This document shows, piece after piece, positions 29,257 to 38,306 of a DNA stretch of 38,306 nt (position 1 is its first letter; every line of letters starts with the position of its first letter). The DNA lies in the NCBI GenBank assembly GCA_028874315.1, contig JAPPKM010000038.1, positions 1 to 38,306 on the forward strand. The letters run 5' to 3'. Position numbers and translations under genes: made by a program. The DNA is from Chloroflexota bacterium. Its GTDB lineage: Bacteria; Chloroflexota; UBA11872. The notes beneath the pieces were generated by a model. That model was not told the DNA's origin and made no database searches. It saw only the letters and a program-made list of their open reading frames with translations.

Positions 29257-31488
29257 CTAGTTGTCATCAAGATCAAGACTTAAAGTAACGTCCTCTAGCA
29301 GGCCAACTCTAAGATCGAAGTAATAGTCGAGAATAGATCGGAAGTGATTGACCGAGCTGATTGATGGATAGAGCACGTTATTTCCGCCGTTTGGTAAGTG
29401 AAATGCGGCAAGGATTCTATTCCTATTGGGGGCTCGCCGGCTATTGTGATCACTGGCGATCACGATAATGGGTTTCTCAACGGAATTCTCGAAGATACTA
29501 TCAACCATTCTCAGCACCAACGAATTGATGTATATCAGCTGCCCGATGTATGCATTTGGAACCGCTGGATCATGCGAGTCGCTAAAGCCGTCCTCAACCG
29601 ACGTCACAGTCATCATGTTGCCGTGGCGGTCGAAGGTAAAGGGAAAATGCGGTTTGAGGATGTGGGCGAACACATACTTCGGCGCAGACGTCTCAATTGG
29701 TTTGGATAGAAACGCGAACATTTGCAGCGTTCGTGCGGGCGAGTAGTAATCGTATGGATCGTCTTTGCCGGGGAGAAAGCGGTGACCAATTATCGGCCTC
29801 AATGCAGTAGTCTCAATGAGAGCGCGCGCAAAGACGCTCTGGCGAATCGCGGCATGCGCGGTCAGGTGAGACTGCAACTGGCGTCCGGAGGCGGACTGGA
29901 CAATCCCGGCAGGTGTGAATGTGACCAAGATGTCGGCCTGCGGTGCTCTATTGGTCGGGATGTGGCCGGATTCGAGATGGATGTAGGTGTAGCCAAGGCT
30001 CTTGAACGTAGCTGCGAGCGCGTTGTTCTGTATGAGAGTCACCGCTTCGCTCTTCTTGGTCGGCGAATGCGGCTCAATGTCGTGCAGGTAGACAAGGTTT
30101 AGACTTGAAGCAAGGGACTCAAGTGTACCTGTGTAGTTGCTCGTGGCCTGGCGCGCAACGTAGAAGCCACGTTCTTCGAGGGCCTTGAGGAAGCCGGAAT
30201 TGTCGTACTCGCCGAGCGCGTCATGCCGACCGTATGCGTCAAGAATAATGTGGTAGACATCAGGAGGATCGGCACGAACGTCCTTAGTGACCTGGGGATG
30301 GTACTGTGGCGCGTGGAGCGTTGCTTCTGTCGACGGAGCCGCCAGGTTGATGACCTGAAACAGAAGCAGTGCGCCTGCCGTCAGGTTGAGAAAGGGTGCC
30401 CAGCCAGACATTGAGACTCGGCGTTGGACGCCGAGTCCCAAAAGCGCTGCGGCGAGCACCACGGCGGCGGGAAATAGCGCTTGATCGTCTAGGTGGGCGT
30501 CGAGGGCATTGGTGACGTGTCCGTAGGCAAAGACGACGACAAGCACACTGGTTAGAGCCGTGGCCGCTCGATGCCAACTCTTCATCAATATCCGCAGGAC
30601 GCCCATTGCAAGTGTCACAACAAGCAGGATGGCGACGGAGGGCGCCAGGGCCTCGGCGATGCTGAAGTGCAACGAATTGACGGCCAGGAAATGCAGGACT
30701 GGGATCAGCGCGACCGGCCAGGGGTACCACGGTACGGCCAGTGCGCGGGCACGACCCTTTGGTGCATCGCTGGCGTCGCGTTGGCGTCTCGGTGCGGCGA
30801 GCCGCCGGGCCACGTCGCCGGCCCGGTGCGTCAGGCGCTTCGCCACGGCCCCGACGGGCCACCGGCCGGCCCATGCCTGTACGTGCGGATGCGCCAACAC
30901 CGTTAGGCCGGTCAGAATGAGCGCCAGGCGCAGTCGATTGCGCGCATCCGGCATGCCGTCCAGCGCTGCCCGCAGGCCGCTGCCGGTCACGACCCGCGCA
31001 AAGGCCAGCGGTCCGCTGCCTGCGTCCGGGACGCCGTTCAGCGCGAGGTTTGCAAGGGTGCGGTGCGGGAGAGCCAGTCCGAAGACGACGTGCCGCCGCG
31101 TGTGGTCGGCGGGCTCCAGTTGGAGGAGCAGCCGCTGACCTTCCGGCACTTCGTAGGCGGGAAAAGTGAGGAGTCGCACAACCGGGGTGTACGACGGCGT
31201 CGCGCGGATGCTCGTCTGCCGCACGACCTCCTTGGTTGACGCGTCGACCAGTGAGGCCTGCAGCTCGTGCTCACCGGCTTCCGGGGCTGACGAGACCCAG
31301 AATTCGAACCGGCCGATTGTGCCTCGTAGCTCGCCAAGGTCCTGCTGAACCGCCCATCCGGGCCAGGCTGTTAATACGTCGCCTGCCGGCTCGCCGCTCG
31401 AAGACGTTGCGTACGTGACCTGGGGCAGCAGGCTTGCCCACAGCCAGATCGACGCCGCCCCAACGACCAGCCAGAGCCACCGGCGCAT
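29257..31488 (-). CDS. membrane protein with sulfatase/phosphoethanolamine-transferase-like domain
   Basis: A 743-residue protein. An N-terminal signal segment (LWLVVGAASIWLWASLLP) is followed by an extracytoplasmic strand-rich region (about 40-165), then membrane spans at about 185-205, 255-300, 310-335, 340-360 and 370-390. The C-terminal alkaline-phosphatase/sulfatase-like domain (about 410-743) contains PPDVYHIILDAYGRHDALGEY (where metal-binding Asp is expected), YVFAHILKPHFPFTFD and IIVIASDHNSR (Asp-His). Such proteins modify surface glycans or lipids with phosphate-linked groups, or act as surface sulfatases. The 3' part of the gene is visibly AT-richer than the 5' part and the flanking genes, suggesting mosaic or foreign origin. 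Confidence 0.85.
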   Translation of the reverse strand: MRRWLWLVVGAASIWLWASLLPQVTYATSSSGEPAGDVLTAWPGWAVQQDLGELRGTIGRFEFWVSSAPEAGEHELQASLVDASTKEVVRQTSIRATPSYTPVVRLLTFPAYEVPEGQRLLLQLEPADHTRRHVVFGLALPHRTLANLALNGVPDAGSGPLAFARVVTGSGLRAALDGMPDARNRLRLALILTGLTVLAHPHVQAWAGRWPVGAVAKRLTHRAGDVARRLAAPRRQRDASDAPKGRARALAVPWYPWPVALIPVLHFLAVNSLHFSIAEALAPSVAILLVVTLAMGVLRILMKSWHRAATALTSVLVVVFAYGHVTNALDAHLDDQALFPAAVVLAAALLGLGVQRRVSMSGWAPFLNLTAGALLLFQVINLAAPSTEATLHAPQYHPQVTKDVRADPPDVYHIILDAYGRHDALGEYDNSGFLKALEERGFYVARQATSNYTGTLESLASSLNLVYLHDIEPHSPTKKSEAVTLIQNNALAATFKSLGYTYIHLESGHIPTNRAPQADILVTFTPAGIVQSASGRQLQSHLTAHAAIRQSVFARALIETTALRPIIGHRFLPGKDDPYDYYSPARTLQMFAFLSKPIETSAPKYVFAHILKPHFPFTFDRHGNMMTVTSVEDGFSDSHDPAVPNAYIGQLIYINSLVLRMVDSIFENSVEKPIIVIASDHNSRRAPNRNRILAAFHLPNGGNNVLYPSISSVNHFRSILDYYFDLRVGLLEDVTLSLDLDDN

Positions 31489-31869
31489 TGGTTAGGAAGG
31501 TTCTCGGTGGTGCGCTCGGCGGTTGACGTCGGGCTGCGGCGGCCCGCTGACGTCGACGGCTGTTGCGGGGCCCGGCCGAGTCATGAACCGACCGCCGGGG
31601 TGCCTGAGTTTGGCCCGCAGCGCTGTCCGCGTGGCCACCGGCATTGACCCGGGGCTCGTGAGTTCGCGAGGCGCGCGAATTCTGATCGATCTGCACAGAC
31701 GCCCCGCCGGTACTCGACTGTTGGGCGTGGCGCTGTTTCGGTCGTCTGGCTGATCTGCCCCGCGCGCCGCCCAGCGACGACGGCAGATTGACTGGCCAGT
31801 GCTCTGTCGCCCGCCCAGCGCGCGCGGCACAGCGACCCTGGGTCGGGCCACGGGCATCAACATCATCCG
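31489..31869. other. intergenic region between sulfatase-like and M20 genes
   Basis: 381 GC-rich bases. Open frames on both strands have Arg/Pro-rich translations with no protein-like pattern, so I call no gene. TGACGTCG occurs twice, at 31524-31531 and 31548-31555 (24 bases apart), within 40-70 bases of the sulfatase-like start; this may be an operator or chance. Nothing else is evident. Confidence 0.5.
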
Positions 31870-33207
31870 CTATGCGGCGCCTGACCAGCGTTCGACCTGG
31901 CTGAGGCCGCGCTGGTATGTCAGGTACTCGTCCTTGCTCATTCGGGGTTGGAAGTTGTCCAGGACGCGCCGCGCTTCTTGGGCGCCGTTTCCCAGCAGGT
32001 CGGCGGCCATCCAGGCCAGGGCCTTGGCCGGTTCCAGGTAGGCCATCTGCGGGTCGTCGATCAACCAGTCCACCGCGTGGTTGCTGCCCACGGCGCCGGC
32101 CATGGACGGATGCAGCGCCGGCATGATGTGCGAGACGTCGCCCATGTCCGTCGAGCCGGTACGGTGCCCCTGCCGCCGCGCCTGGGGCTCGCCGTGCACG
32201 ACGCGCTGGTTGGCCAGGAAGAGTTCGGCGAGATCCTGATCATTCATAAGCGGCAGGTAACCGGGCAGGGTGATGATCTCCACCTCGGCGCCCAGCGCCA
32301 GGGCGCCGGCCTTGAGGGCACGGTCCACCTTGGCCGCCGCCACGTCGATGGCGTCAGTCGTCTTGCCGCGCACGTAGGTTTCGAGCGTCACGTCCGACGG
32401 GATCACATTCACCAGGTCGCCGCCGCGGGTGATGATGGGATGCACGCGGATCGCGTCGTCGTCGCGGAAGGTCTCGCGCACGGCGTTGATGGCGGCCAGG
32501 CCAATGTGGGCGGCGTAGAGCGCGTTGACACCCATGTGGGGCGCCCCGCCCGCGTGCGCGGCCTTGCCGATGTAGCGGACCTGCTTGACCACGCAGCCGT
32601 TGTTGGAGGCGGTGACGGAGGCCATGCCGTTCTCGTCGGGCCGCGAGTGGGTGTGGATCATCATGGCCAGGTCCACGTCGTCGAACTCGCCGCGCGCGAT
32701 CAATTCCGGCTTGCCGCCCAGGAACTCCAGTTCGCCCTCCTGCACCAGCCCGTGGCGGTACTCGACTTCCACGTACTCCTCGGCCGGCACGGCAAAGAGC
32801 ACGATGGAGCCGCAGAGATCTCGCAAGATGGTTGGATCGCTCAGCGCGGCGGCCGCGCCCATCAGCCCGGCGATCTGCGCGTTGTGTCCGCAGGCGTGGG
32901 CGGCGTGGGTTTCGGGGTTCTCCATGGGGTGACCGGCCACCACCAGCGCGTCGAGTTCGCCGATCAGCGCCAGCGTGGGACCCGGCCGCCCCGTGTCGAT
33001 GCGGGCCTTGACCCCGGTTCGCGCCAGTCCCGCCCGGTAGTCCAGCTCCAACTCGTCGAACTTCTGCTGGACCAGCGCCGCGGTCTCGAATTCCTTAAAG
33101 CCCAGTTCAGGGTTGCGCATGATGGTTTCGCCGACTTCGACGATGTCGTCGCGATGGGACTCAACGACGGCGGCGATGCGCTCTTTCAGATCGGCGCTGG
33201 CGGACAT
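31870..33207 (-). CDS. M20-family amidohydrolase / peptidase
   Basis: A 445-residue zinc metallohydrolase. MRNPELGFKEFETAALVQQ, PTLALIGELDALVV, HAAHACGHNAQIAGLMGAA, LFAVPAEEYVEVEYR (metal-ligand Glu region) and ITRGGDLVNVIPSDVTLETYVRG are the core motifs; the dimerisation lid lies at about 215-330. The NPELGF and HACGHNAQ forms and the final TGSTDMGDVSHIMP match the AbgB/amidohydrolase (p-aminobenzoyl-glutamate or N-acyl-amino-acid hydrolase) branch. The ATG at 33207 is preceded by GGGGAA; upstream in-frame codons add no family sequence. Confidence 0.9.
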   Translation of the reverse strand: MSASADLKERIAAVVESHRDDIVEVGETIMRNPELGFKEFETAALVQQKFDELELDYRAGLARTGVKARIDTGRPGPTLALIGELDALVVAGHPMENPETHAAHACGHNAQIAGLMGAAAALSDPTILRDLCGSIVLFAVPAEEYVEVEYRHGLVQEGELEFLGGKPELIARGEFDDVDLAMMIHTHSRPDENGMASVTASNNGCVVKQVRYIGKAAHAGGAPHMGVNALYAAHIGLAAINAVRETFRDDDAIRVHPIITRGGDLVNVIPSDVTLETYVRGKTTDAIDVAAAKVDRALKAGALALGAEVEIITLPGYLPLMNDQDLAELFLANQRVVHGEPQARRQGHRTGSTDMGDVSHIMPALHPSMAGAVGSNHAVDWLIDDPQMAYLEPAKALAWMAADLLGNGAQEARRVLDNFQPRMSKDEYLTYQRGLSQVERWSGAA

Positions 33208-33313
33208 ACCCGTATTCCCCGGGGACTCGGTGCGGGCAGTCTGCCACGGGGTGCCACCGGCAGGCGGAAGGTGAGACGCGCGTTGGCTCGCACCCGTCAG
33301 AGGATTTGGGGCG

Positions 33314-34480
33314 TCAGTCCTTGTCCGCCTCATGTTGAACGAGCGCGCCCAGGTACACGGCGCGCACGGCAAGGCTTTGCCGAACGTCGCCCACCACGTC
33401 CTCGAAGAACTCGTCGCGGTACTCGTGGTCTGTCAGAACCCGGATCGTGAAGTAGAAGCCCGAGAAGGCAGCCATGAACGCGGACACCTGCAGCAGCTCC
33501 ACGGTCAGCGCCGTTCCCGACCAGGAAAGGTCCAGCAGGATCCGCGGATCGCTCTGCGTCCATGATGCAACCGTGTTCCGGTCCATGGCGATCGCCCCGA
33601 AGACGAGAAAGAACACGCCCACCAGCGCGCCGACAAACAGCACCCGGAGCGCCAGCGCGACGACCACGACGAGACCGACGTTCGTCCATTGCGCGCGTCG
33701 GAGCGACGCGTCCATTCTCAGCGAGTCGGACGCGACGCCGAGGCTGGCAGCAGGAGTCCCCTGCGCAAGTTCCATCACCCGATCGGAGCTTTGGAAGGCC
33801 GCAAGATCACTGAGCTCGGCCGGCAGCCGCGAGATCAGGAACGCCGCCGCCACCAGCGCAAAGAGTCCAATCACCGCGAGCAGGCGCGTGACTTCGATCG
33901 TGCCGGCCATTTGCCATACCTCGGCGGTAATGAACATGAATGTGACGAAAATGAGCAGCAGCGGCAGCGCCCGCGCGAAGAGACCCAAGACGTCCAGCGC
34001 ATCGCGAATGAGCCGTCGCGCACTCCAGCGCAGAATTGGTATCAGCGCGAAGCTCACGGTCAGGTAGGCGCCCAGCAAGAGCAGGGCGTTCAAAAGGACT
34101 TCGACCGCCGCGGTCTCCCATTCACCCAGAACGAAGGCGGTGAGCGTCGGCGCCGTAAGCAGGAACACGAGCACCTCCACGGCTCCGGCCTTCTTTGGCA
34201 GCGCAAGTAGCCTCCGACGGCGCAGGGCGTTGATGCCCATCCAGGCCGCAGCCACGGCCGCCACCGCGCCAGCGACTGAGAGAACGCTCACCCACCACGG
34301 CCAATCCACGCGGGGGATCAGCAGTATCTGGATCGCCAGAACGGTTACGAGGAACGGCAGGGTGCGAGTCAGGATGTCTCTCCGCGTGCTGTAGTCCTCG
34401 ATGAGGTGGGGCACGCCCTGCCGGCGAAACCACGCCTCGGTGGCCTTGAGGGTCTCGCCAGACGTGGACGCTTCGCTCAC
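33314..34480 (-). CDS. polytopic membrane protein of unknown function
   Basis: A 388-residue protein with about eight predicted membrane spans (near residues 35-52, 55-78, 90-110, 115-140, 155-178, 183-205, 250-285 and 310-335), and a soluble N-terminus beginning VSEASTSGETLKATEAWFRRQ. The C-terminal ~40 residues are charged (DHEYRDEFFEDVVGDVRQSL) and resemble a helical cytoplasmic tail. No transporter or enzyme motif is recognised. The GTG at 34480 overlaps the nuclease-helicase stop (GTGA), so it is translationally coupled to it. The coupling is the only hint of function. Confidence 0.75.
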   Translation of the reverse strand: MSEASTSGETLKATEAWFRRQGVPHLIEDYSTRRDILTRTLPFLVTVLAIQILLIPRVDWPWWVSVLSVAGAVAAVAAAWMGINALRRRRLLALPKKAGAVEVLVFLLTAPTLTAFVLGEWETAAVEVLLNALLLLGAYLTVSFALIPILRWSARRLIRDALDVLGLFARALPLLLIFVTFMFITAEVWQMAGTIEVTRLLAVIGLFALVAAAFLISRLPAELSDLAAFQSSDRVMELAQGTPAASLGVASDSLRMDASLRRAQWTNVGLVVVVALALRVLFVGALVGVFFLVFGAIAMDRNTVASWTQSDPRILLDLSWSGTALTVELLQVSAFMAAFSGFYFTIRVLTDHEYRDEFFEDVVGDVRQSLAVRAVYLGALVQHEADKD

Positions 34481-37400
34481 GCCGTCCAGTCTTCCGCCAT
34501 TTCCCACAGGCGGGCCAGGGCGTTGGCGAGGTGCATCTGGCGGGGGGAGCGGCAGCGGACGGACAGGAGGCCGGGGCTGGCCACGACCACGGCCAGGCAC
34601 CTGGCCCGGCTGGTGGCGACGTTGAGGCGGTTGAGGCTGTAGAGGAACTCCATCCCCCGCGGAGCGTCGTCGGCGGAGCTGGTGGCCATGGAGTAGATGG
34701 AGATCGGCGCTTCCTGGCCTTGGAACTTGTCCACCGTGCCAATTCGAAGTCCATTGAGCTCCGGCCTCGACCCGAGCTCGCGGATCTGCCGGTTGTAGGG
34801 CGTGATGATGAGCACGTCCTGGTCGGTCAGCGAGTGAGCCGCGCCCTCGGCGTCGGTCCAAGATGGATGCGCGCGGAGCAACCTATGGACCTGCTCGGCA
34901 ATGGCCTCGGCCTCTTCCTTCGAGTCGCTGACCCGACGCTCGTGCGGCACCGACACGAATCGCAGCCCCGTTCCATCAAACGGCAACGCGCCGGACAGAT
35001 CCAGGTTCTCGCGGCCAGGATGCGACTTGAGGCTGTCCTCATAGAAGACCTCGGATGTGAACTCGCAGATGCTCGGGTGCAGGCGCCAGGTGCCGTCGAG
35101 AAACAGACCGAGGTCCGGCGGCATGACGCGGGCGCCGTCAAGTAAGTGCGCCAACACCGATCGGTCGGCTCCCGGCGGATGCACGCCTTGCAGCGGCTGG
35201 TCCAGCTGCTGTGGGTCGCCCAGCAGCAGCAGGCTGGTAGCGCAGGGCGCGGCGGCCAGGGCGTCGGCCAGCGACATCTGCCCGGCCTCGTCGATGCAGA
35301 GCACGTCCACCGCGCTCAGCGCCTTTTCGCTCGACCAAAGCCATGTGGTTCCACCGACGACGTCCAGGAATCCGGCGGCCAGGCTGTCGCAAGCCTCGTC
35401 GGTGCTCTCCAGGTGCTGGAAGCTCTCGGAGGCGGGCTCGTCGTTGGTGCGCTGGCCGATCCTGACGTCGACTCCCCGCCCTTCAGCCACCCGAGCGGTC
35501 TTCTCGAGTAGCTCGCCGATGACCTTGTGGCTGTTGGCCGTCACGCCCACGCGCTTCCCGGCCTCCACCAGGTCCACGATCATTTCCGCGCCCACCGTGC
35601 TCTTGCCCGAGCCGGGCGGACCCTGGACGGCGAGGTAGCTGTCCTCCAGTTCCTGCACCAGCCGCCGCGCCGCGTCCTGTGCGTTGTCGGCCTCTGCGGC
35701 CAGCGGCGCGCCCTCGGACTGGCCAACGCGCGGTGGCCGGCGCATTAGCAGATCGCGCGCCGCCTGGTTCGGCCCGGCGGCGTCGATTCCGTTTTCTACA
35801 ACCCACTGGGTGAGCCACTTGAGGCTGCTCGGTTTTGGTTTCGGATTGACGTAGTTGAATTGGATTAGCGACGTCGGCTGCGGCGGCGGGCGCCGCGATC
35901 CGAGCCGCAACTCCACTTCGCAAGCCCCGTCGTCCAGACGCACGATGCGTCCTGCGTCTTTGCCGTCCTGCGTCCGAACCGAGTCGCCGACCGAGAGCTT
36001 GTGGTCCTGTTCCTCGAACCGGAAGCGGTAGATCGTGGACCGGGCCCGTGGGTTGGGATCCGGCCGCGCATCAACGAACGTGAGCCGCCCCAGGACGTCC
36101 GTCTCTTCGGCGCGCTCGTCCTCGGTCAGCTCGTCCTTCAGGTGGAAGTAGCGCCACCAGACGGCCTTGTGCTCGCGGCGGTGCCAGTCGACAAGTTGCG
36201 CCAGCAGCCAGCGCCCGCGCTCGGCCGGATCCTCGAGCGACGTGCCGTCCGTCAGGTCCTTCTCCAGGCCGTCGGTCAGCTGTTCAACGAGTTCCCTTAT
36301 TTCTTGCTGCTCTTCGGAATCCTCCGTTTCCTCGGGTTCGATGACCGTCGGCCGCGGCAGCGCCTCGGCGCCGAGTTCGCCTACCAGCGCCGCTCGCTGC
36401 TCCTCCAGCCACTCGCGCAGGTACCAGGTGGAGACGCAGTCGTCGCGGTTATAGGCCTTGATCTGTTCCAGCAGCGCGTCCCGGTCCGTGTCCGGGTCAG
36501 GCTCCAGCCAGTGCTCGAACTCCACGATGCTCTCGCCGGCATCGCGCAGGTCGATTTCCCGCTTGAAGCCGTACAGCGGCTCCAGCCGCTTGATGGAGTA
36601 GCTCTCCACCGACGCCCGGATGCCCTGCCGCACCACCCGGTAGAGGTCCACGAAAACCTGGCCGCGCAGCAGCTGGTCCACCTCGGTCTCGCGCGTGGCG
36701 TAGCGACCGGCCAGCCGCTTCATGGCGCCTGTCTCGTAGGGCGCGTAGTGGTAGACGTGCATGCCCGGGTGGGCCTGCCAGCGGTCCATGATCAGGTCGA
36801 TACAGTCCTCGAACGCCTGGCGCTCGGCGGCCGTCGTCACGTCGCCGTCCTCGATCGACCAGAACGCATGGAAGGTGGGCTCGCCCGCGGCGTCGGGCAG
36901 GCCGGGCTCGATGGCGCCAAACAGGTAGTCGATGCCGTCGACCTCGTCAGATCCGTAGAAGGGGTCGCCTTCCAGGTCCAGGAACAGGTCGCCCGGCGAA
37001 GGTTCCGGTAATGCCCAGAGCCCGCGGTCCGGCACCAGCGCCTTGTCGCGGTCACGCTCGGGCGGAATGCGCTCCGAGATCACGCGCCCTTCGCCGCGCA
37101 CCTGGATGGCGGCCTGTGCCTGCACCCGCGCCAGCGCCTCGGGGCTGACGCCCTCCATCTTCTCGGGCAGCGGCGGCGACGGGTTGGCCAGTCCGCGGCG
37201 CGTGGTGATGTCGATGTCGTGCAGCGCCCGGCGCTGGCGGGACGTCAGACCGGCCACCAGTGCCAGGTCGTCTTCCCGTCGCCACTGGGCGCGGCACTCC
37301 AGCGTCCAGCTACAGAAGTCGCAATGCCCCACCGGCTCCGGCTTCGTCGGGACCGGATAGACCTCCTCCGGGCTGTCCAGCAGTGCCTCGAACTCCCGCG

Positions 37401-37998
37401 CCACCAGCCGGTAGTAGGCCGCGTAGTCGGCCACGCGCAGGCTCACCGTCTCGCGCTGGACGCCACCCAGCACCAGGTGCATCTGTTCCGGCAGGCGTTC
37501 TTGCATGGCGCCCAGCAAGTCCGAGTACATGCAGATCTGCAGCACGGCGGGAGCCGACGGTTGGCGGGCCAGCTTGGTATCCACAACTTCGTAGCTCCAC
37601 GGTCCCAGGTCGCTCGGCGTATCGACCCGCTCGAGGAAGTCCGCGTAGCCCAGCCGTCGCTTGTCCAGCAGTACGCCCTGGTAGATCACCTCTGCGCCTC
37701 GTCGCATGGCCTGCAGGGTGGCTTCGTGTTCCGGCCTGATCAGGCGGGTCGGGGACACCGTGTCCGGCGGCCGGATTTCGGCGATTTCGCGACCCTTGGC
37801 GCGCAACTCTTCCAGGTAGCGGGCCTCGTACTCCTGCCCGCGTCGCGCCATCCGGTCCAGCACCGGGTCGTCGCGGATTGGGCGCCGGACATCGGGTACC
37901 AGCGTCGCCGCGCGCTCCAGGTTGGCCAGGTGCCGGCATTCCAGGAAGCCCACCAGGTCGGTCGCCGAGTAGGCCAGACGCTGGTCGATCAGTTGCAT
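34477..37998 (-). CDS. TM0106-type RecB-like nuclease fused to a superfamily I helicase
   Basis: A 1173-residue protein. The N-terminal region (about 1-270) is RecB/Cas4-like: FLECRHLANLERAATL near the start and FCDFCSWTLECRAQW-type cysteines at about 222-235, which could bind an Fe-S cluster, plus GHCDFC. A second, RNase-H-like nuclease region (about 335-560) begins LFLDLEGDPFYGSDEVDGIDYLFG and contains YNRDDCVSTWYLREWL. The helicase (about 770-1173) has Walker A QGPPGSGKST (about 794), VLCIDEAGQMSLADAL (about 900), TITPYNRQIRELGS-like motif V (seen as IITPYNRQIRELG) and a final VATSRARCLAVVV motif VI. It may unwind and cut DNA or RNA in repair or defence. Start ATG 37998. Confidence 0.9.
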   Translation of the reverse strand: MQLIDQRLAYSATDLVGFLECRHLANLERAATLVPDVRRPIRDDPVLDRMARRGQEYEARYLEELRAKGREIAEIRPPDTVSPTRLIRPEHEATLQAMRRGAEVIYQGVLLDKRRLGYADFLERVDTPSDLGPWSYEVVDTKLARQPSAPAVLQICMYSDLLGAMQERLPEQMHLVLGGVQRETVSLRVADYAAYYRLVAREFEALLDSPEEVYPVPTKPEPVGHCDFCSWTLECRAQWRREDDLALVAGLTSRQRRALHDIDITTRRGLANPSPPLPEKMEGVSPEALARVQAQAAIQVRGEGRVISERIPPERDRDKALVPDRGLWALPEPSPGDLFLDLEGDPFYGSDEVDGIDYLFGAIEPGLPDAAGEPTFHAFWSIEDGDVTTAAERQAFEDCIDLIMDRWQAHPGMHVYHYAPYETGAMKRLAGRYATRETEVDQLLRGQVFVDLYRVVRQGIRASVESYSIKRLEPLYGFKREIDLRDAGESIVEFEHWLEPDPDTDRDALLEQIKAYNRDDCVSTWYLREWLEEQRAALVGELGAEALPRPTVIEPEETEDSEEQQEIRELVEQLTDGLEKDLTDGTSLEDPAERGRWLLAQLVDWHRREHKAVWWRYFHLKDELTEDERAEETDVLGRLTFVDARPDPNPRARSTIYRFRFEEQDHKLSVGDSVRTQDGKDAGRIVRLDDGACEVELRLGSRRPPPQPTSLIQFNYVNPKPKPSSLKWLTQWVVENGIDAAGPNQAARDLLMRRPPRVGQSEGAPLAAEADNAQDAARRLVQELEDSYLAVQGPPGSGKSTVGAEMIVDLVEAGKRVGVTANSHKVIGELLEKTARVAEGRGVDVRIGQRTNDEPASESFQHLESTDEACDSLAAGFLDVVGGTTWLWSSEKALSAVDVLCIDEAGQMSLADALAAAPCATSLLLLGDPQQLDQPLQGVHPPGADRSVLAHLLDGARVMPPDLGLFLDGTWRLHPSICEFTSEVFYEDSLKSHPGRENLDLSGALPFDGTGLRFVSVPHERRVSDSKEEAEAIAEQVHRLLRAHPSWTDAEGAAHSLTDQDVLIITPYNRQIRELGSRPELNGLRIGTVDKFQGQEAPISIYSMATSSADDAPRGMEFLYSLNRLNVATSRARCLAVVVASPGLLSVRCRSPRQMHLANALARLWEMAEDWTA

Positions 37999-38167
37999 CG
38001 CGAGGTCACCCGCCCGTCCGCCACGGCCGGCGAGGTTCGCGCGGCCCCAGGCATGTGCAGTCGGCGCGAATGCGCCGCCGGCATGCTACGCGAGTTGAAG
38101 ATTCTCAGGCCTCGGCTGCTAGCGGACGCGTTGGATCGAGCCAAGCGGTTAAGGCTCTCGGCGACGC

Positions 38168-38306
38168 TCAGGGTTGGACGAGGACGACGCCCTCCTCGCG
38201 GGCCAGCCGGCGGTCAAATGTGAATAGCGGCCAGGCCTCAACGCGGTCCGTCGCCTCGGCGATCATCAGATCGGCGAAGCCTGCGTTGCTCTGGCGATAG
38301 CGGGCG
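38168..38306 (-). CDS. PIN-domain protein, 3' fragment (5' end beyond the window)
   Basis: The last 46 codons of a minus-strand gene: ...SNAGFADLMIAEATDRV followed by WPLFTFDRRLAREEGVVLVQP and a TGA at 38168. The pattern ADxxIAxxA ... TFDRRLAR is the conserved C-terminal half of PIN-domain ribonucleases, usually VapC toxins, with the two Asp metal ligands (FADLM and FTFD). The antitoxin would lie outside the window. The ~170 bases between its stop and the nuclease-helicase start show no gene. Confidence 0.75.
   Translation of the reverse strand, partial: ARYRQSNAGFADLMIAEATDRVEAWPLFTFDRRLAREEGVVLVQP

Noticed and set aside
31524-31555. TGACGTCG repeated twice near the sulfatase-like start.
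   Set aside because: An 8-base repeat in GC-rich DNA is easily chance; recorded only as part of the intergenic note.
31492-31866. Open frames on both strands between the sulfatase-like and M20 genes.
   Set aside because: Arg/Pro-rich translations without any domain pattern or ribosome-binding site.
1-38306. Search for CRISPR arrays, insertion sequences and transposase genes.
   Set aside because: No regularly spaced short repeats, terminal inverted repeats or DDE/HUH transposase motifs were seen.

Overview
The window is GC-rich, densely coding bacterial DNA, apart from one AT-richer gene half and one AT-richer intergenic stretch. Pro/Thr-rich linkers of the TPTATP type in secreted proteins, the repeat-type secreted CAP protein, a KH-domain gene between rpsP and rimM, and tandem phytanoyl-CoA dioxygenase-family genes together suggest a member of the Chloroflexota. 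That assignment is an inference, and no single gene here proves it.

Layout. From 1 to 5357 (minus strand): a truncated glycolate-oxidase-type flavoprotein, a NUDIX hydrolase, a DedA-family membrane protein, a secreted CAP-domain protein, then yraN, rnhB and rplS. From 5561 to 9217: a VanW-family cell-wall protein (plus), an oxidoreductase, and a MazF-like toxin with its antitoxin (minus). From 9336 to 11112 (plus): rpsP-khpA-rimM-trmD. Then come an NfeD-type membrane protease (minus), a divergent solitary GroEL (plus), panB, and a small protein resembling the core-binding domain of tyrosine recombinases (both minus).

From about 16109 to 24899 (plus): murD, a metallophosphoesterase, a small SWIM zinc-finger protein, smpB and the tmRNA gene ssrA. 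These are followed by a double-NUDIX gene made by in-frame tandem duplication, a small membrane protein, a cytochrome c with two copies of an unrecognised Cys-containing module, a PfkB-family sugar kinase and two tandem PhyH-family dioxygenases. From 24911 to the end: a methyltransferase and a lipoate ligase-like protein (minus), tRNA-Arg(CCG) and an unknown gene (plus). The remainder is on the minus strand: an lspA / DNA glycosylase / cyclophilin operon, a large membrane sulfatase-like protein, an M20 peptidase, a polytopic membrane protein coupled to a RecB-like nuclease-helicase, and the tail of a PIN-domain protein.

How the genes work together. The window holds much of the usual S16-RimM-TrmD-L19-RnhB-YraN cluster, split into two outward-facing blocks with four unrelated genes between them. 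It also holds the SmpB/tmRNA ribosome-rescue pair and a lipoprotein signal peptidase next to a probable lipoprotein cyclophilin. The most unusual signals are: several housekeeping genes whose best start codon appears to be CTG; terminator-like hairpins placed between promoter and ribosome-binding site (groEL, SWIM gene); the fused double NUDIX with an identical 31-bp segment in both copies; and the cytochrome c with a repeated, apparently undescribed module.
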